The position numbers were made by a program, and so were the translations under genes. From Opitutales bacterium (GTDB lineage: Bacteria; Verrucomicrobiota; Verrucomicrobiia; Opitutales; Intestinicryptomonadaceae): a stretch of DNA of 35,074 nt. Shown here one piece after another: positions 1 to 7,694 of the stretch (within the stretch, counting starts at the first letter, position 1; each line of letters starts with the position of its first letter). Below the pieces are notes generated by a model. That model worked only from the letters and a program-made list of their open reading frames with translations, ran no database searches and was not told the origin of the DNA. The stretch is from contig JAJXPD010000002.1 in the NCBI GenBank assembly GCA_021641325.1, positions 723 to 35,796 on the forward strand, given 5' to 3'.

Positions 1-51
1 TGAAATAGAAAAATAGGCGGCTTTCATCGCTAAAAAACGCGCAATTTCCGC

Positions 52-90
52 AAAAACGGAGACATGCCCGTACTTGGGTTCGCCGTTTTT
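52..90 (+). terminator. Possible terminator of an upstream gene
   Basis: An eight-base A-rich arm (52-59) is complementary to 83-90, which continues into a run of seven T. The loop contains a smaller CCC/GGG pairing. It lies upstream of ligA and could end a gene left of the window. The large loop makes it uncertain. Nothing else is visible in 1-103. Confidence 0.35.
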
Positions 91-103
91 TTGTCGATAA
101 TGC

Positions 104-131
104 TTGACGAATTCGGACGCATTCCGAAAAT
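104..131 (+). promoter_or_regulatory. Candidate promoter of ligA
   Basis: TTGACG (104-109, five of six consensus bases) is followed after 16 nt by GAAAAT (126-131, four of six). The distance to the ATG at 143 is only 11 nt. The TTG of the -35 box is also an in-frame possible start for ligA, but reading it as a promoter element explains it better. Confidence 0.4.
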
Positions 132-142
132 TTTTAACCTGC

Positions 143-2506
143 ATGGACAGCGCAGAGGCAAAGGAAAAAATACAATTATTGCGGGAGCAAATTGCCTTCC
201 ACGAAAAGCTTTACCGCGTAAAAAACGCGCCGCAAATATCGGACAACCAGTTCGATACGCTCATGCATGAGCTTCGCGCCCTCGAAGACGAATTCCCCCA
301 ATTTTACGACCCCAACTCGCCGTCCGTGCGCGTCGGCAACGACCTCTCCGAATCGTTCGAATCCGTCGAGCACCTCTCGCCCATGCTCAGCCTCGACAAT
401 GTTTTCGACTCCGCCGAGCTTGAAGAATTCGACGCCCGCCTCAAAAAAGTGCTCGAAACCGACGCCGACCTGCGCTACTGCGTAGAGCCGAAAATCGACG
501 GCGCGGGAATTTCCGCCGTATACGAAAACGGCAGGCTCGTCCGGCTTCTTACGCGCGGGAACGGCGCAAAGGGCGACGACATCACGAGAAATTCGTTTGT
601 CGTAAAAAACCTGCCCGCTACCTTATTGGGAACAAACATTCCGTCGCTTTTGGAAATTCGCGGCGAGGCGTACATGGAGCGTTCCGAATTTTTGCGGATT
701 TCGGAAGTCCAGCGCGAAGAGCTTACAAAAAAGACGCTCGACAAAAAGCTAAAAGAACTTCAAAAAACGGATAAATCCGCAACTTACGAAAACGTAAAAC
801 TTCTCCCCGAAGAACTTGCCGCAATAGAAAAAAAACTGCCCGCAAACCCGCGCAACCTGACGGCGGGCACTCTTAAATTGTTGGATACCGCCGTCTTGCG
901 CTCGCGCTCGCTCATGGCGATTTTCTATTCGGTCGGCGCGATTGAAGGCGTCGAAATCGCCGAGCAGCACGAACTTCCCAAGATACTGAAATCGTGGGGT
1001 TTGCCGTCGGTAAACTGGTTCGCGCTCGCCGACGGAGCGCACGGAGCGTTCGAAAAAATTTGCGAGTTGGAGGAAATCCGCGCGGAATTTCCGTTCGACA
1101 CCGACGGCGCGGTCGTGAAGCTCGACGACTGCGCCCTCCACGAAAAGGCTGGCATGACAAGCCACGCTCCGCGCTGGGCGATTGCCTGGAAATACCGAGC
1201 TGAACGCGCCGAAACGCGCCTTAACGGCATTACAATTCAGGTCGGCAGAACGGGAGCGATTACGCCCGTGGCGGAGCTTGAACCTATAAAAAGGCTGTCG
1301 GGCACGGAAGTGCACAGGGCGACCCTCCACAACGAAAACTACATAGTTTCCAAAGACATACGCATTGGAGACACCGTGCTTGTGGAAAAGGCGGGCGAAA
1401 TTATCCCCGCCGTTCTGGGCGTCGTTTTGGAAAAGCGGTCGCCCGATGCCCAAGCCTTTGTTTTTCCCACGCACTGCCCAGAATGCGGAGCGCAACTGCG
1501 CAAATTGGGCGAAATTTCGCGCTGCCCGAACATGGCGTGCCCTCCGCAAATTCGCGGCAGACTCGAACACTTTGCGTCGCGCAACTGCATGGATATTCGC
1601 GGCTTGGGAGAAAAGGTTGTTGCGGAGCTTACCGACAAACTGGACGTGCGCGACCCGTCCGACATCTACACACTTACGCGCGACAAATTGCTTGAAATCG
1701 GCAAGTTCAAAGACAAGAGCGCGGACAACCTCATGAAATCGATAGAGGAGTCGAAGTCGCGCGAGCTTTGGCGGCTGATTTTCGGCTTGGGAATTTTGGA
1801 AATCGGCGAGCAGTTCGCAAAAGAGCTTGCCGCAAAATTCGGCTCGCTCGACGCGCTCATGAACGCCGACATAGAGGAAATCAAGTCCGTTGAGGGCATG
1901 GGTTCGAAGTCTCCGAAAAAGAAGAAGTCAGCTGAAAATGAAGAAATTGCGCAACCCGTCCGCGCGCTTTCGGTTCGCGCGTTTTTCGACGACGAGCACA
2001 ACAGGGGAATGATTGAACGCCTACGGGCGGCGGGGCTTAATTTCGAAGCGCACACAAAGACAGTGGAGGGAACACCGTTTAGCGGCAAATTGTTCGTAAT
2101 CACGGGGAAGCTCGAATCAATGGGACGCGACGACGCAAAAAAGCTAATCGAAAAATTCGGCGGCAAAACGGCGTCATCGGTAAGCGCAAAGACAGATTAT
2201 CTTATTTCGGCGGAAGAACATAGCTCAAAAATGGACGCGGCAAAAAAATTCGGCACAAGCATTTTGGCAGAATCGGACTTCCTCAAAATGCTTTCGGAAG
2301 CCGAACAGGCGGAAAACGCCGAGCAAACGCCCATCGAAGCTCCCCAAAGCAAAGAACCCGCTCCCAAAACGGGCTCAGGGCAACCCCCTGACGCTACCGA
2401 AGAACAGAAAAAGCCTGCCGACGCCCCAAAGGAAGCGGAAAAACGCAAGCCCCGCGACGACGACGCAAAATTCGACGACGGTGGGCAGGGCCTTCTGGGC
2501 TTTTAA
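143..2506 (+). CDS. ligA: NAD-dependent DNA ligase LigA
   Basis: Cytoplasmic NAD+-dependent ligase that seals nicks in replication and repair. In order: N-terminal Ia domain, adenylation domain with the KxDG motif (K117 is the AMP acceptor, in VEPKIDGAG), OB fold, Cys4 zinc finger (C445, C448, C461, C466), helix-hairpin-helix domain and BRCT domain (about 644-717). The start ATG at 143 gives the usual N-terminus; an in-frame TTG at 104 is rejected. At 787 residues it is longer than the usual roughly 670. The extra length lies in a Lys-rich insertion in the adenylation domain (about 194-232), a Lys-rich insertion within the last HhH (about 588-609), and an acidic Pro/Glu/Lys tail after BRCT. 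The tail ends in QGLLGF, resembling a beta-clamp-binding motif. The family call is secure; the roles of the extras are inference. Confidence 0.97.
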   Translation: MDSAEAKEKIQLLREQIAFHEKLYRVKNAPQISDNQFDTLMHELRALEDEFPQFYDPNSPSVRVGNDLSESFESVEHLSPMLSLDNVFDSAELEEFDARLKKVLETDADLRYCVEPKIDGAGISAVYENGRLVRLLTRGNGAKGDDITRNSFVVKNLPATLLGTNIPSLLEIRGEAYMERSEFLRISEVQREELTKKTLDKKLKELQKTDKSATYENVKLLPEELAAIEKKLPANPRNLTAGTLKLLDTAVLRSRSLMAIFYSVGAIEGVEIAEQHELPKILKSWGLPSVNWFALADGAHGAFEKICELEEIRAEFPFDTDGAVVKLDDCALHEKAGMTSHAPRWAIAWKYRAERAETRLNGITIQVGRTGAITPVAELEPIKRLSGTEVHRATLHNENYIVSKDIRIGDTVLVEKAGEIIPAVLGVVLEKRSPDAQAFVFPTHCPECGAQLRKLGEISRCPNMACPPQIRGRLEHFASRNCMDIRGLGEKVVAELTDKLDVRDPSDIYTLTRDKLLEIGKFKDKSADNLMKSIEESKSRELWRLIFGLGILEIGEQFAKELAAKFGSLDALMNADIEEIKSVEGMGSKSPKKKKSAENEEIAQPVRALSVRAFFDDEHNRGMIERLRAAGLNFEAHTKTVEGTPFSGKLFVITGKLESMGRDDAKKLIEKFGGKTASSVSAKTDYLISAEEHSSKMDAAKKFGTSILAESDFLKMLSEAEQAENAEQTPIEAPQSKEPAPKTGSGQPPDATEEQKKPADAPKEAEKRKPRDDDAKFDDGGQGLLGF

Positions 2507-2585
2507 TGCTCCCAAAACGGGATTCGCCGCGTAAACTGCGATTGGGAAACACTTTTTTCTTTAAAACCGCGCCCCAAACTGCAAT

Positions 2586-3245
2586 ATGGCGACAATGAAA
2601 AACGCTTTTATATTCGACTTCGACGGGACTCTCGGCGAGACGGAGGAACTTGTAATTGCCGCAATTTGCGCGGCATACCGCGATTTCGGGCTTTCCGCAC
2701 CCTCGCGCGACGAGATTGTTTCGCATTTCGGCCCGAACGAGTTGGGACTGTTCAAAGTGTTGCGCCCCGCCGACGGCGAAAAATTCTTCGAACGCTATTT
2801 GGCGCACTATGCGGAGCTTGCAAAGCAGTATTCGCCCGCGCCGTTTGACGGCATAAAAGACGTGCTTGAAACGCTTTACAAAAACTCCGTCCCCATGGCG
2901 ATTGTTACGGGCAAATGCCGCAAGTCCCTTTTAATATCGCTTGCCGTATACGGAATTTCCGACTATTTTTCCGTGCTGGAATGCGGAAGCGAGAGCGGCG
3001 TTGTCAAACCCGAAAAAATCCGCAACGTTTTGGAGCGCTGGAGCGCCGCCGAAACGCTCGGCAAAGTCTACTATGTGGGCGACATTGTAAGCGACGTGCT
3101 AAACTCGTTGAAAGCTGGCGTCATACCGCTTTCCGCCGCGTGGTCGAAACACGCCGACGTTAACGCCCTGCGAAAGTCGCCCACAAGCAAGGTGTTTGAA
3201 TCTGTTGCGGATTTCGCGCAATGGGTTCGCGAAAACGCGCTGTAA
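2586..3245 (+). CDS. HAD-family hydrolase, phosphoglycolate-phosphatase-like
   Basis: A 219-residue cytoplasmic HAD-superfamily phosphatase. Motif I is FDFDGTLGE with nucleophile D11 and D13; motif II is the T of IVTGK; motif III is the K of VVKPEK; motif IV is VGDIVSD. Between motifs I and II is a helical cap of the Gph/PGMB type. The substrate cannot be told from sequence; phosphoglycolate or another small phosphate ester is typical for this group. The gene follows ligA by 79 nt on the same strand and may share its transcript. The ATG at 2586 is used, with a second Met three codons later as an alternative. Confidence 0.85.
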   Translation: MATMKNAFIFDFDGTLGETEELVIAAICAAYRDFGLSAPSRDEIVSHFGPNELGLFKVLRPADGEKFFERYLAHYAELAKQYSPAPFDGIKDVLETLYKNSVPMAIVTGKCRKSLLISLAVYGISDYFSVLECGSESGVVKPEKIRNVLERWSAAETLGKVYYVGDIVSDVLNSLKAGVIPLSAAWSKHADVNALRKSPTSKVFESVADFAQWVRENAL

Positions 3246-3298
3246 ATTAGAAACCAGCCGCGCAAAACAAGCAACCCGCTAAAAAAAGTCGCGGGAAC

Positions 3299-3333
3299 AA
3301 AAAACGGGAACGGCGGAAGTTTCGCGCGTTCCC
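3299..3333 (-). terminator. Terminator of the rph operon
   Basis: GGGAACG (3306-3312) pairs with CGTTCCC (3327-3333). On the minus strand the hairpin is followed by a run of six T (complement of 3299-3304). It lies 25 nt beyond the stop of the C_GCAxxG_C_C gene and separates it from the convergent HAD gene. Confidence 0.5.
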
Positions 3334-3357
3334 ATTTTGGGCGCAAACAGGCGTCCT

Positions 3358-3675
3358 CTACTGGTTTTCGAGAATATCGGCGGCGATTTCAACGCACTTT
3401 GGGCAGGGAGTGCCGAACTGCGTTTTGATTTCGCGGCATTTTGTAGAGCCTGCGAGCTTGGCAAATTTCGCCTTTGCGGCTTCGCGCCGCCCTTCGGGCA
3501 GGATTTTCAGCGCGGCGTACAATGCCCCGCACATGTTGTCGGGAGCGCGCCCGCCGCTGTTTGCCGCCATTTCGGCGAGGTCGTCGGGAGAGTCGGAGGC
3601 GTACGCGGCGTACACGGTCTGGGCGCACGAATACGGTTTGCGGAATTTATCCAATGCTTTCGATTTTCTATCCAT
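3358..3675 (-). CDS. C_GCAxxG_C_C family protein
   Basis: A 105-residue cytoplasmic protein with the conserved cysteine layout of the C_GCAxxG_C_C (putative redox-active) family. C17 lies in YSCAQTV, C49 in a GGR....MCGALYAAL segment, C80 in GSTKC, and a final CPKC pair is C91/C94. The biochemical role of the family is not established; redox or metal binding is usually suggested. The ATG overlaps the last 8 nt of rph, so translation is probably coupled. A shared transcript with an RNase gene is unusual and may only reflect operon packing. A terminator follows 25 nt after the stop. Confidence 0.8.
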   Translation of the reverse strand: MDRKSKALDKFRKPYSCAQTVYAAYASDSPDDLAEMAANSGGRAPDNMCGALYAALKILPEGRREAAKAKFAKLAGSTKCREIKTQFGTPCPKCVEIAADILENQ

Positions 3676-4423
3676 TTTCTATTGCATCGTTTTGAAGTTT
3701 GGAGATTTTCTCTATGCCGATTTTCGCGAGGGAGATAAGGCGGGCAAGCTCGTCGGCGTCGAAAGTAGCCTCTTCGCCGCTCGCCTGAATTTCGACGAAT
3801 TTGCCCGAACCCGTCATCACGATGTTCGAATCGACCTCGGCGACACTGTCCTCTTCGTAGGGCAGGTCGAGCACGGGCTTGCCGCCGCAGACGCCCACGC
3901 TCACGGCGGCGACGGAATCGGTAAAGGGGTCGGCTTCAAGCTCGCCCGCGGCGATTAGATTTTTGACCGCGATTTTCGCCGCCACATACGCGCCGCTAAT
4001 CGACGCCGTGCGCGTTCCGCCGTCGGCCTGGAGCACGTCGCAGTCGAGCCAAATCGTCGTGTTCGGGATTTTTTCGAGGTCGGCAACCGCGCGAATCGAG
4101 CGCCCGATGAGCCTCTGGATTTCGACCGACCTGCCGTCCACCTTGTTCGCCGACGACGCCCGCGGCTTGCGCGAAAGCGTGGAGTACGGAAGCATTGCGT
4201 ATTCCGCGCTAATCCAGCCCTTGGGCGGAACCGCCGAATTCAGCCACGACGGCACGCGCTTTTCGACAGTCGCCGCGCAGATTACCCGCGTGTTCCCAAA
4301 CGACACGAGAACCGAACCCGTCGCGTTGGCGGCAATGCCCGTTTCGAATTTGATTTCGCGCGTCTGCTCGGCGGTTCTGCCGTCGGCGCGCAATTCAGCC
4401 GATTTTAGACTTTCATTTTCCAT
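3668..4423 (-). CDS. rph: Ribonuclease PH
   Basis: Phosphorolytic 3'-5' exoribonuclease that trims tRNA 3' ends. Residues: 251, close to the family's roughly 240. Recognisable blocks are ADGRTAEQTREIKFETG at the N-terminus, GWISAEYAMLPYSTLSR (active-site Arg region), EIQRLIGRSIRA, LDCDVLQADGGTRTASI and DLPYEEDSVAEVD near the phosphate site. The chosen start, ATG at 4423, gives a normal N-terminus and lies 12 nt from a perfect TATAAT box. Longer in-frame starts (4444, 4501) add a Cys-rich leader absent from the family. It is divergent from the Bax-inhibitor-1 gene, with 59 nt between them. Confidence 0.96.
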   Translation of the reverse strand: MENESLKSAELRADGRTAEQTREIKFETGIAANATGSVLVSFGNTRVICAATVEKRVPSWLNSAVPPKGWISAEYAMLPYSTLSRKPRASSANKVDGRSVEIQRLIGRSIRAVADLEKIPNTTIWLDCDVLQADGGTRTASISGAYVAAKIAVKNLIAAGELEADPFTDSVAAVSVGVCGGKPVLDLPYEEDSVAEVDSNIVMTGSGKFVEIQASGEEATFDADELARLISLAKIGIEKISKLQNDAIENG

Positions 4424-4435
4424 TAAAATTACGTT

Positions 4436-4464
4436 ATTATACATTCGATTTAAATCCACAAGAA
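4436..4464 (-). promoter_or_regulatory. Candidate promoter of rph
   Basis: On the minus strand a perfect TATAAT (4441-4436) lies 17 nt downstream of a weak -35, TTCTTG (4464-4459). The expected transcript start is only a few bases before the ATG at 4423, so the leader would be very short. Confidence 0.45.
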
Positions 4465-4482
4465 TTTTTCGACATACAAAAC

Positions 4483-5187
4483 ATGGAAAACAGAGACACA
4501 TTCGAAACCCCGTTCGAACGGAACGCAGAGGCGTCCTACGCGCGCTCGGTGTTCATGAAAAAGACATACGTCAACTTGGCGTTCGCGCTCGTGGCGTTCG
4601 CCGCGTGCGAGGCGTTCCTGCTGCACTGGCAGCCCGCGGTAGAGCTTGCGCAGACGATGGTTTCGGGGCGCAACTGGCTTGTGGTGCTGCTTGTATTCAT
4701 GGGGATTTCGTGGCTTGCGAGCAGCTGGGCGGTTCAGCCGGCGTCGGTCGGCAAGCAGTACGCGGGGCTGTACCTGTACGTTCTGGCGGAATCCGTCGTA
4801 TTCCTGCCGCTGCTGATTTTGGCGGAGGCAATCGCGCCCGACACAACCGGGCAGGCGGCGATTCTCACGCTTTCGCTTTCGGGCGGCATAACGGCGTACG
4901 CGTTCATTTCGGGCAAAAACTTCTCGTTCCTCGGCTCGTTTTTGACGATGGGCTTTTTCGTGGCGCTGGGAATAATCGTGTGCGCGCTGATTTTCGGCTT
5001 CCAGCTTGGGTTGTGGTTCTCGGTCGCGATGGCGGTTTTTGCGGCAATCGCCCTTCTCTACCAGACGAGCGCGATTATCCACCAATACCGCAACGACCAG
5101 TACGTAGCGGCGGCGCTGGGGCTTTTTGCGTCAATCGCGATGCTGTTCTGGTACATTTTACAGATACTGCTCAACAACCGCAGATAG
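4483..5187 (+). CDS. Bax inhibitor-1/YccA family inner-membrane protein
   Basis: A 234-residue polytopic membrane protein of the BI-1 (TMBIM) family, whose bacterial members include YccA and pH-sensitive calcium-leak channels. After a soluble stretch of about 25 residues (FERNAEASYARSVFMKKTY, typical of the family start) there are about seven hydrophobic segments. These include a conserved SLSGGITAYAFISGKNFSFLG region and a C-terminal YQTSAIIHQY segment followed by a last helix. The length fits the family. Its role here is unknown; protease modulation (as for YccA with FtsH) and ion leak are both known for relatives. Transcription probably ends at the strong hairpin at 5316-5345. Confidence 0.9.
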   Translation: MENRDTFETPFERNAEASYARSVFMKKTYVNLAFALVAFAACEAFLLHWQPAVELAQTMVSGRNWLVVLLVFMGISWLASSWAVQPASVGKQYAGLYLYVLAESVVFLPLLILAEAIAPDTTGQAAILTLSLSGGITAYAFISGKNFSFLGSFLTMGFFVALGIIVCALIFGFQLGLWFSVAMAVFAAIALLYQTSAIIHQYRNDQYVAAALGLFASIAMLFWYILQILLNNRR

Positions 5188-5315
5188 AATTTGCCGAAAC
5201 GCGCTTAACGCGGCTTCGAAAATTTCGATAACAAAATACGACAACACTGAGAGGAATAAATTTTCCCGCGGCGGACTTTCCGCCGATAGTAAAGTGATAG
5301 TAGTCATATATGGAG

Positions 5316-5345
5316 GACGCCCCGATAAATCGGGGCGTCTTTCCG
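5316..5345 (+). terminator. Terminator after the BI-1 gene
   Basis: GACGCCCCG (5316-5324) pairs perfectly with CGGGGCGTC (5331-5339) over a six-base loop. T-rich sequence follows (TTTCCGTTTT). Confidence 0.8.
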
Positions 5346-5554
5346 TTTTCGAAAATACCCGCGCGGAATTTTCGCGCACGCGGCGAAATGCGAAAATCGG
5401 GAAACAGAAAAAGCCCGAAAACGCCGATTCCGAAGCCGACCGCTAACGCCAAGCAACTGCTCGTCCGTCTGCAAACCCGACCGCCCGCCCCGTCCGTCCG
5501 ACTGTCCAAGCGACTCGACCGCCCCGCTCCTCGTTTCCGCAACGCCCTTTGCAA

Positions 5555-5585
5555 AGAAAATGCCCCGCGGGTTTTGCGGGGCATT
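5555..5585 (-). terminator. Terminator of the EF-hand gene
   Basis: AATGCCCCGC (5559-5568) pairs perfectly with GCGGGGCATT (5576-5585). Read on the minus strand the hairpin is followed by TTTTCTTTGC, 62 nt beyond the EF-hand stop codon. Confidence 0.75.
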
Positions 5586-5646
5586 GGGAACAATCCGTTC
5601 GGCGCAGGCGCAAAGCCGCGCCGACAATACAACCTTATGAAAAATG

Positions 5647-6288
5647 CTAATCCCTCGGAGGCGGCGGAAGCGGGCGCGAAAGCATGCGCTTCATCATGTT
5701 CTGCACTTCGGGGTCTTTGATTAACGCCTCGCGTTCGGAGTCGTCCAAAATGCCGTCGCCGTTTTTGTCGTATTTTTTGACGAGCTTTTCGCGGCGTTCG
5801 CGGGCGTCCTTGAACATGGCGCGGCGCTCCTCGGCGTCGATTTTCCCGTCGCCGTTTTTGTCGTACTTGGCGAGGATTTCCTTCGGGGGCTGGAATTTGC
5901 GCGGCGGGCCCATTCTGCTCCGCTGTTCGTCGAACATCTTGCGCTGTTCTTCGAGGAAGCCCGCAAGCTCGGACTTGTCGAGCTTTCCGTCGCCGTCTTT
6001 GTCGAAGCGGTTCATGACGTCCTCGACGTGCTTTTGCCTAAGCGACTCCAAGTCGGCGGCTTTGCCTTTCATCGCCTCCATCGCCTCTTTGCGCTCTTCG
6101 GGGCTGAGACGTCCGTCGCCGTCTTTGTCGAATTTTTTCATCAGCCTGATTCTGGTCTCGACGTCGAGCTTTGAGAACGCGCTTCTGATTTCGTCGTCGC
6201 CGCCCTTTGCCGCGTTTTGCGCGTCGTCGGCATACGCGGCGGCCGCGAGAAGCAGGAGGGTCAGGGTTGAGCTTAAAAGTTTTCGCAT
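5647..6288 (-). CDS. Exported EF-hand protein with four calcium-binding loops
   Basis: A 213-residue exported protein: Sec signal peptide (about 1-20, ending AYA), then four canonical 12-residue EF-hand loops starting DKDGDG or DKNGDG at D54, D96, D143 and D174. Each has acidic ligands at positions 1, 3, 5 and Glu at 12, so all four should bind Ca2+. Loops are separated by charged helices; the C-terminus is Pro/Arg-rich. The start at 6288 is preceded by an AAAGGA ribosome site and opens directly into the signal peptide. It is a single gene with its own terminator. Its partner is unknown; Ca2+ buffering or a Ca2+-dependent envelope role is inference. Confidence 0.85.
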   Translation of the reverse strand: MRKLLSSTLTLLLLAAAAYADDAQNAAKGGDDEIRSAFSKLDVETRIRLMKKFDKDGDGRLSPEERKEAMEAMKGKAADLESLRQKHVEDVMNRFDKDGDGKLDKSELAGFLEEQRKMFDEQRSRMGPPRKFQPPKEILAKYDKNGDGKIDAEERRAMFKDARERREKLVKKYDKNGDGILDDSEREALIKDPEVQNMMKRMLSRPLPPPPRD

Positions 6289-6438
6289 TTCGTATCCTTT
6301 CGCCAGATGCAAACGCCCAACGCCGGCAAATGTTTCAAAAAACGGGGGATTTTTTTGCGCCGACCGCAAAAACCGCGCTTCAAAATTTGTTTGAAAATCG
6401 CGGGGCGGCGTTTAGCGTACGATATAGCAATTAAAATT

Positions 6439-6795
6439 ATGTACCAAGTGACGTTCAGCAACCAAAGCATGTCGGAGCTTAACAAGCTCGACAAGCTCAC
6501 CCAGTTGGAGATTATCGAATCTTTCGGGGCGTTGACCGCCGAACAGCTCGAAAGCGGGCTGCCCGAAATCGGGAAAATCCGCCGCGGCTCGAAAGTCTTT
6601 TACAGGCTCAGAACCGGAGACTACCGCATTTACTTCGAGGTAATCGAGGAAACGCAGACGCTCCACGCCCACTATATTCTCCACCAACATACTCTCGCCG
6701 ACTTCGTGTTCCGATTCAAGCTCCCCTTCAAGGAGGAGACCATGTTCGAGCAGGAGGACAATTTCTGGCGTTATCTCGAATCCCTGAAAAAATGA
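6439..6795 (+). CDS. RelE/ParE-fold protein coupled to pssA
   Basis: A 118-residue small cytoplasmic protein. Residues 1-80 look like the RelE/ParE fold: YQVTFSNQS start, helical hairpin, then IRRGSKVFYRLRTGDYRIYFEV, the typical 'LR.GDYRI' strand pair. About 35 extra residues (LADFVFRFKLPFKEE and onwards) extend the C-terminus beyond a normal 85-95 residue toxin. No antitoxin gene lies beside it. Instead its stop codon overlaps the pssA start (ATGA), so the two are translationally coupled. I infer a domesticated, non-toxin member, perhaps acting on RNA or regulating the phospholipid gene. A working type II toxin cannot be excluded. Confidence 0.7.
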   Translation: MYQVTFSNQSMSELNKLDKLTQLEIIESFGALTAEQLESGLPEIGKIRRGSKVFYRLRTGDYRIYFEVIEETQTLHAHYILHQHTLADFVFRFKLPFKEETMFEQEDNFWRYLESLKK

Positions 6796-7694
6796 AAAAC
6801 GAACAAAAAAACGTACATCAGGAAAGCAAAATCTACATTCTTCCCAACGCGTTCACCGCAGGCAACCTGTTCTTCGGCTTTCTGTCGATTGTCCTGTGCA
6901 TACAGGGCAAGTTCAATTCGGACTCCGCCCGCGAGTCGCTGACGCAAATAGCCGCGCTCATCACGCCGAGCAGCTCGGAAATCGCAAACAGCACGGGCTA
7001 CTACCTGCTCGCCATTCTCTGCATTCTCGCGGCGTGCTTCTGCGACGCCCTCGACGGCCGCGTTGCGCGAATGAGCGGCAAAACATCGCTCTTCGGCAAG
7101 GAGTTCGACTCGCTCGCCGACAGCATTTCGTTCGGCGTCGCGCCCTGCCTGCTGATGTTCTTCCTCGTGCTCCAGCCCATAGAGGGCATGAAGGATTCCT
7201 ACTCCAATTTTCTCAAAAATACGGGCTGGCTGATAGGATTTATCTACCTGCTCTGCGCCTCGATTAGGCTTGCGCGCTTCAACGTGCTCACAAATCCCTA
7301 CATTTTGGGGCACGAAAAATACGAGCACGGCGACTATTTTTCGGGGCTTCCCGCGCCGGCGGCGGCGGGCACGGTGGCGTCAATCGCCCTTACAATGCTC
7401 AGCCTCAACTTGGAGGGCATTATCCCGATTCTGCTCATTCCGCTCATGCTTTTGATTGCGTGGTTCATGGTAAGCAACATTCCGTATCCGTCGTTCAAGC
7501 ACGTCAACTGGACGGCGAGCATGCGCTTCCGCTCGTTCGTGGCGTTCGTAATCGCCGTGATGCTCATCGTAATTCTGCGCGAGTACAGTTTTGCGATTCT
7601 CTTCCTCGCGTACGTTTTCTACGCGCCACTCAAATACGCGCCGCGCGGACTCAGGATAATTTCGTATAAATTCAAAAAAATCCGGAACAAATAA
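6792..7694 (+). CDS. pssA: CDP-diacylglycerol-serine O-phosphatidyltransferase
   Basis: Inner-membrane CDP-alcohol phosphatidyltransferase that makes phosphatidylserine from CDP-diacylglycerol and L-serine, the precursor of phosphatidylethanolamine. The family signature DG-x2-AR-x8-G-x3-D-x3-D is complete: D85, D88, G89, R93, G102, D106, D110. The N-terminal block YILPNAFTAGNLFFGF is typical of the PssA type II (Bacillus-like) subgroup. Several transmembrane segments follow. It has a longer than usual loop (about residues 40-70) between the first two helices. It overlaps the RelE-like gene by 4 nt upstream and the GH43-like gene by 1 nt downstream (TAATG). Confidence 0.93.
   Translation: MKNEQKNVHQESKIYILPNAFTAGNLFFGFLSIVLCIQGKFNSDSARESLTQIAALITPSSSEIANSTGYYLLAILCILAACFCDALDGRVARMSGKTSLFGKEFDSLADSISFGVAPCLLMFFLVLQPIEGMKDSYSNFLKNTGWLIGFIYLLCASIRLARFNVLTNPYILGHEKYEHGDYFSGLPAPAAAGTVASIALTMLSLNLEGIIPILLIPLMLLIAWFMVSNIPYPSFKHVNWTASMRFRSFVAFVIAVMLIVILREYSFAILFLAYVFYAPLKYAPRGLRIISYKFKKIRNK

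Larger units (their letters stand above)
5188..5646. other. Non-coding interval with two terminators
   Basis: No credible gene in 459 nt. The first part is the 3' untranslated region of the BI-1 gene, with a perfect GGCGGA/TCCGCC hairpin near 5272-5286 before the terminator at 5316-5345. About 5346-5554 has no recognisable coding or structural signal on either strand; open frames there are Arg/Ser/Pro-rich and look spurious. The minus-strand terminator at 5555-5585 closes the interval. Confidence 0.6.

Noticed and set aside
104..142. In-frame TTG start 13 codons upstream of the ligA ATG
   Set aside because: The TTG forms a TTGACG -35-like box, and the extra residues are not LigA-like.
749..1570. 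Long antisense open frame opposite ligA (273 residues)
   Set aside because: Arg/Phe/Gly-rich with no domain pattern; a shadow of the GC-rich ligA codon usage.
2450..2506. LigA tail as an SSB-like acidic tip
   Set aside because: It lacks the terminal Asp-Ile-Pro-Phe pattern; QGLLGF fits a clamp motif better.
5310..5720. Open frame of 136 residues after the BI-1 gene
   Set aside because: It begins inside a terminator hairpin and has no protein-like pattern.
6439..6795. A standard RelE toxin-antitoxin pair
   Set aside because: No antitoxin-like gene adjoins it and the next gene is pssA in a coupled operon.
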